Position numbers and translations under genes: made by a program
DNA from: Deltaproteobacteria bacterium
GTDB lineage: Bacteria > Desulfobacterota > DSM-4660 > Desulfatiglandales > Desulfatiglandaceae
Reading direction: 5' to 3'
Length of the DNA stretch: 6,978 bases
Assembly (NCBI GenBank): GCA_011051075.1
Contig: DREN01000153.1
Coordinates: 1 to 6,978, forward strand
In this document: positions 5,923-6,978 of the stretch, piece after piece
How the letters are laid out: each line of letters begins with the position of its first letter
How positions within the stretch are numbered: position 1 is the stretch's first letter
The notes under the pieces: model-generated
The model's input: only the letters and a program-made list of their open reading frames with translations
What the model was told of the DNA's origin: nothing
The model's database searches: none

Positions 5923-5952
5923 ACCATCGATGGTGTTATGGCCCCGCATAAC
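5923..5952. promoter_or_regulatory. Two abutting palindromes in the divergent intergenic region
   Basis: The perfect 12-bp palindrome ACCATCGATGGT (5923-5934) is followed without a gap by the 6-6-6 inverted repeat GTTATG-GCCCCG-CATAAC (5935-5952). They lie just upstream of the minus-strand TTGACA at 5912-5907. The position suits a regulator binding site, but no regulator is identified. Confidence 0.35.
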
Positions 5953-6157
5953 CGGATACGATCCATGTGCGGATTGCCGGCATTTTAGAAAAGGTATGGA
6001 TCTATTGTCAAGGGTGTGCTGGGTATGCCCTGGAGACCTGGGACCTCAGGCGTCGAGCCCTATTCCAACCGAACCCGGCCCTTGTGAAGCCCGTTTTGTG
6101 CCATCGGCTTTCTCCTCGCTTCCATGTGAGAATGAAGACCTTCTCCGTCCCCCCCCC

Positions 6158-6187
6158 TTGACTTTTCCACCCTTTCCTGAGCATTAC
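6158..6187 (+). promoter_or_regulatory. Possible sigma-70 promoter of the thioesterase gene
   Basis: TTGACT (6158-6163) matches the -35 consensus at five of six bases. With an 18-base spacer the -10 would be CATTAC (6182-6187), only three of six. It lies about 55 bases before the ATG. The nine-C run directly abuts the -35. Weak -10, hence low confidence. Confidence 0.3.
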
Positions 6188-6241
6188 TGTCACAGGGCAG
6201 GTGACCCGCCCGTTTTACTTCCCTCAGGCAGAGGTGCGGAC

Positions 6242-6670
6242 ATGAGAGAGAACCTTGTTGAGCGGAAAATCATGTGGGGGGATCTGGATCCCCTGGGGAT
6301 CGTGTTCTACCCCCGCTACTACGAATGGATAGACGCCTCCGGACACCTCTTTTTTGAGGCAGTGGGCCTCCACCTTGGAGACCTCTGGAACAAGAGACAG
6401 ATCCTTTTTGGCCTGGTCAAGACCTGGTGCGACTATCACAGGCCGGGCAGATATCATCAGCGGATAACTATTTCCACCCGGGTGGATCTGGTGTCGCAAA
6501 AGACCGTTACCCTAAAACACCTCATAAAGGATACCCCCTCCGGGGTCCTGCTGGTGGAGGGATATGAAAAGAGGATCTGCCTGGACGTTTCAGACCCGGG
6601 GAACTTTCGTGCCATCCATATCCCTGATGATATCCTGAAAATACTCAGGGACACCATGAACGTGGGTTAG
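6242..6670 (+). CDS. Acyl-CoA thioesterase, 4-hydroxybenzoyl-CoA/YbgC-type hotdog fold
   Basis: This is a 142-residue single-hotdog protein, a normal length for the family, which hydrolyses acyl-CoA or aryl-CoA thioesters to free acid and CoA in the cytoplasm. The active-site signature lies near the N-terminus: GDLDPLGIVFYPRYYEWID at 13-31, where Asp16 occupies the place of the catalytic Asp in YbgC and in 4-hydroxybenzoyl-CoA thioesterase. The rest follows the fold: a central helix with HLFFEAVGL, then antiparallel strands (ITISTRVDLVS, KTVTLKHLI, LLVEGYEKRICLD). Start is the ATG at 6242 with GAGGTG 5 bases upstream; although the frame is open to 5885, the fold begins right at this Met. The gene ends at TAG 6668-6670, and an AbiEi-like frame begins straight after it. 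Substrate unknown: the aromatic specificity implied by the family name should not be assumed. Confidence 0.88.
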   Translation: MRENLVERKIMWGDLDPLGIVFYPRYYEWIDASGHLFFEAVGLHLGDLWNKRQILFGLVKTWCDYHRPGRYHQRITISTRVDLVSQKTVTLKHLIKDTPSGVLLVEGYEKRICLDVSDPGNFRAIHIPDDILKILRDTMNVG

Positions 6671-6978
6671 CGTAAATCGCTCCTGACCTACTACCGCAGA
6701 CAGGGACGGATAATACCTGTGCGTCGCGGGCTATATGCGACAGTCCCATTGGGCGGCGATCCGGCATCAAGCCCGGTTGATCCCTTTCTCGTGGCGGCCA
6801 GGATGACTGCGGACGCGGTTCTCGCATACCACACAGCCCTGGAATTTCGCGGAAAAGCCTACTCGGTCTATACAAGGCTTTACTACGTATCCACGAGCAA
6901 ATCCCTTCCGCTTACGTTTCAGGCTCACGAATTTGTGCGGGCTCCAGTACCTCATCCTCTCAGGGCGAAGGGTAAGGA
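6671..6978 (+). CDS. AbiEi-like type IV antitoxin/transcriptional regulator, 5'-truncated and partial (runs off right edge)
   Basis: The 102 codons to the edge are open, starting right after the thioesterase TAG in the same frame. They read SLLTYYRRQGRIIPVRRGLY, then DPFLVAARMTADAVLAYHTALEF and a YYVSTSKS segment. This is the pattern of AbiEi-family proteins: the end of the winged helix ('L...R-QGRL-x-V-x-RGLY') followed by the start of the core domain ('D-x-x-x-VAA...AYHSALE-x-G'). AbiEi is the antitoxin and autorepressor of AbiE systems, whose toxin AbiEii is a nucleotidyltransferase usually encoded just downstream (here outside the window). About the first 30-40 residues, including the first winged-helix helices, are missing. 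No ATG with a Shine-Dalgarno sequence precedes the motif; the first in-frame candidates are GTG 6719 and a later ATG. So it is probably a broken gene, although the visible part has no internal stop. Confidence 0.6.

Larger units (their letters stand above)
5860..6241. other. Divergent intergenic region of about 380 bases without a gene
   Basis: This stretch separates the leftward exported-protein/recN/peptidase cluster from the rightward thioesterase. A plus-strand frame is open from 5885 into the thioesterase, but its Pro- and Cys-rich translation looks non-coding, with no Shine-Dalgarno sequence and no family likeness. The stretch holds the paired dyads at 5923-5952, a nine-C run (6149-6157) and a TTGACT (6158-6163) that may be a promoter. 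No tRNA or RNA gene was recognised. Confidence 0.5.

Noticed and set aside
5860..5949. Exported-protein start at ATG 5949
   Set aside because: The extra 30 residues would bury the signal peptide. ATG 5859 has GAGGAA and gives a proper Sec signal.
5885..6241. Extended thioesterase start at 5885 adding about 119 residues
   Set aside because: The added part is Pro/Cys-rich and unlike the family. The hotdog fold begins at Met 6242, which has a Shine-Dalgarno sequence.
6668..6670. Amber TAG between the thioesterase and AbiEi-like frames as a readthrough or pyrrolysine codon
   Set aside because: The thioesterase is already full length before the TAG and the AbiEi part lacks its own N-terminus, so a deletion junction is simpler. 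No readthrough signal is visible.

Overview
The window looks like chromosomal DNA of a GC-rich anaerobe. The style of the RecN protein, the Shine-Dalgarno-led genes and the mix of acyl-CoA and keto-acid enzymes suggest a Desulfobacterota (deltaproteobacterial) or similar lineage. This is an inference from protein style only. No rRNA, tRNA, CRISPR array or insertion sequence is visible.

Layout. At the left edge (1-316) the minus strand carries two apparently 5'-truncated pieces. One is the tail of a GntR/FadR-type regulator. The other resembles the C-terminal domain of a carnitine-dehydrogenase or lambda-crystallin-like 3-hydroxyacyl-CoA dehydrogenase and runs off the window. A tight plus-strand pair follows: an LhgO-like FAD-dependent 2-hydroxyacid oxidase (317-1483) and a beta-keto acid cleavage enzyme (BKACE, DUF849; 1503-2336). 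Next is a gene-poor stretch with one small coding-like ORF (2578-2760).

A minus-strand cluster then reads right to left: a small exported protein (5859-5506), DNA repair protein RecN (5439-3745) and a P1-family autoprocessing aminopeptidase-like protein (3717-2746). A divergent regulatory region of about 380 bases separates this cluster from a plus-strand hotdog acyl-CoA thioesterase (6242-6670). Directly behind the thioesterase stop, in the same frame, lies an AbiEi-like (type IV antitoxin) coding stretch that lacks its N-terminus and leaves the window on the right.

How the genes may work together. BKACE enzymes condense a beta-keto acid with acetyl-CoA to give acetoacetate and a new acyl-CoA. 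The keto acid usually comes from a 3-hydroxyacid dehydrogenase or an amino-acid pathway. The neighbouring hydroxyacid oxidase and the dehydrogenase remnant fit a small hydroxy/keto-acid catabolic module that has been rearranged on its left side. RecN and its neighbours are a housekeeping block. The thioesterase/AbiEi boundary and the left edge look like recombination scars. I see no complete novel system. The best leads are the palindrome in front of recN, the G10 tract at the peptidase start, the BKACE active-site difference and the truncated AbiEi gene.
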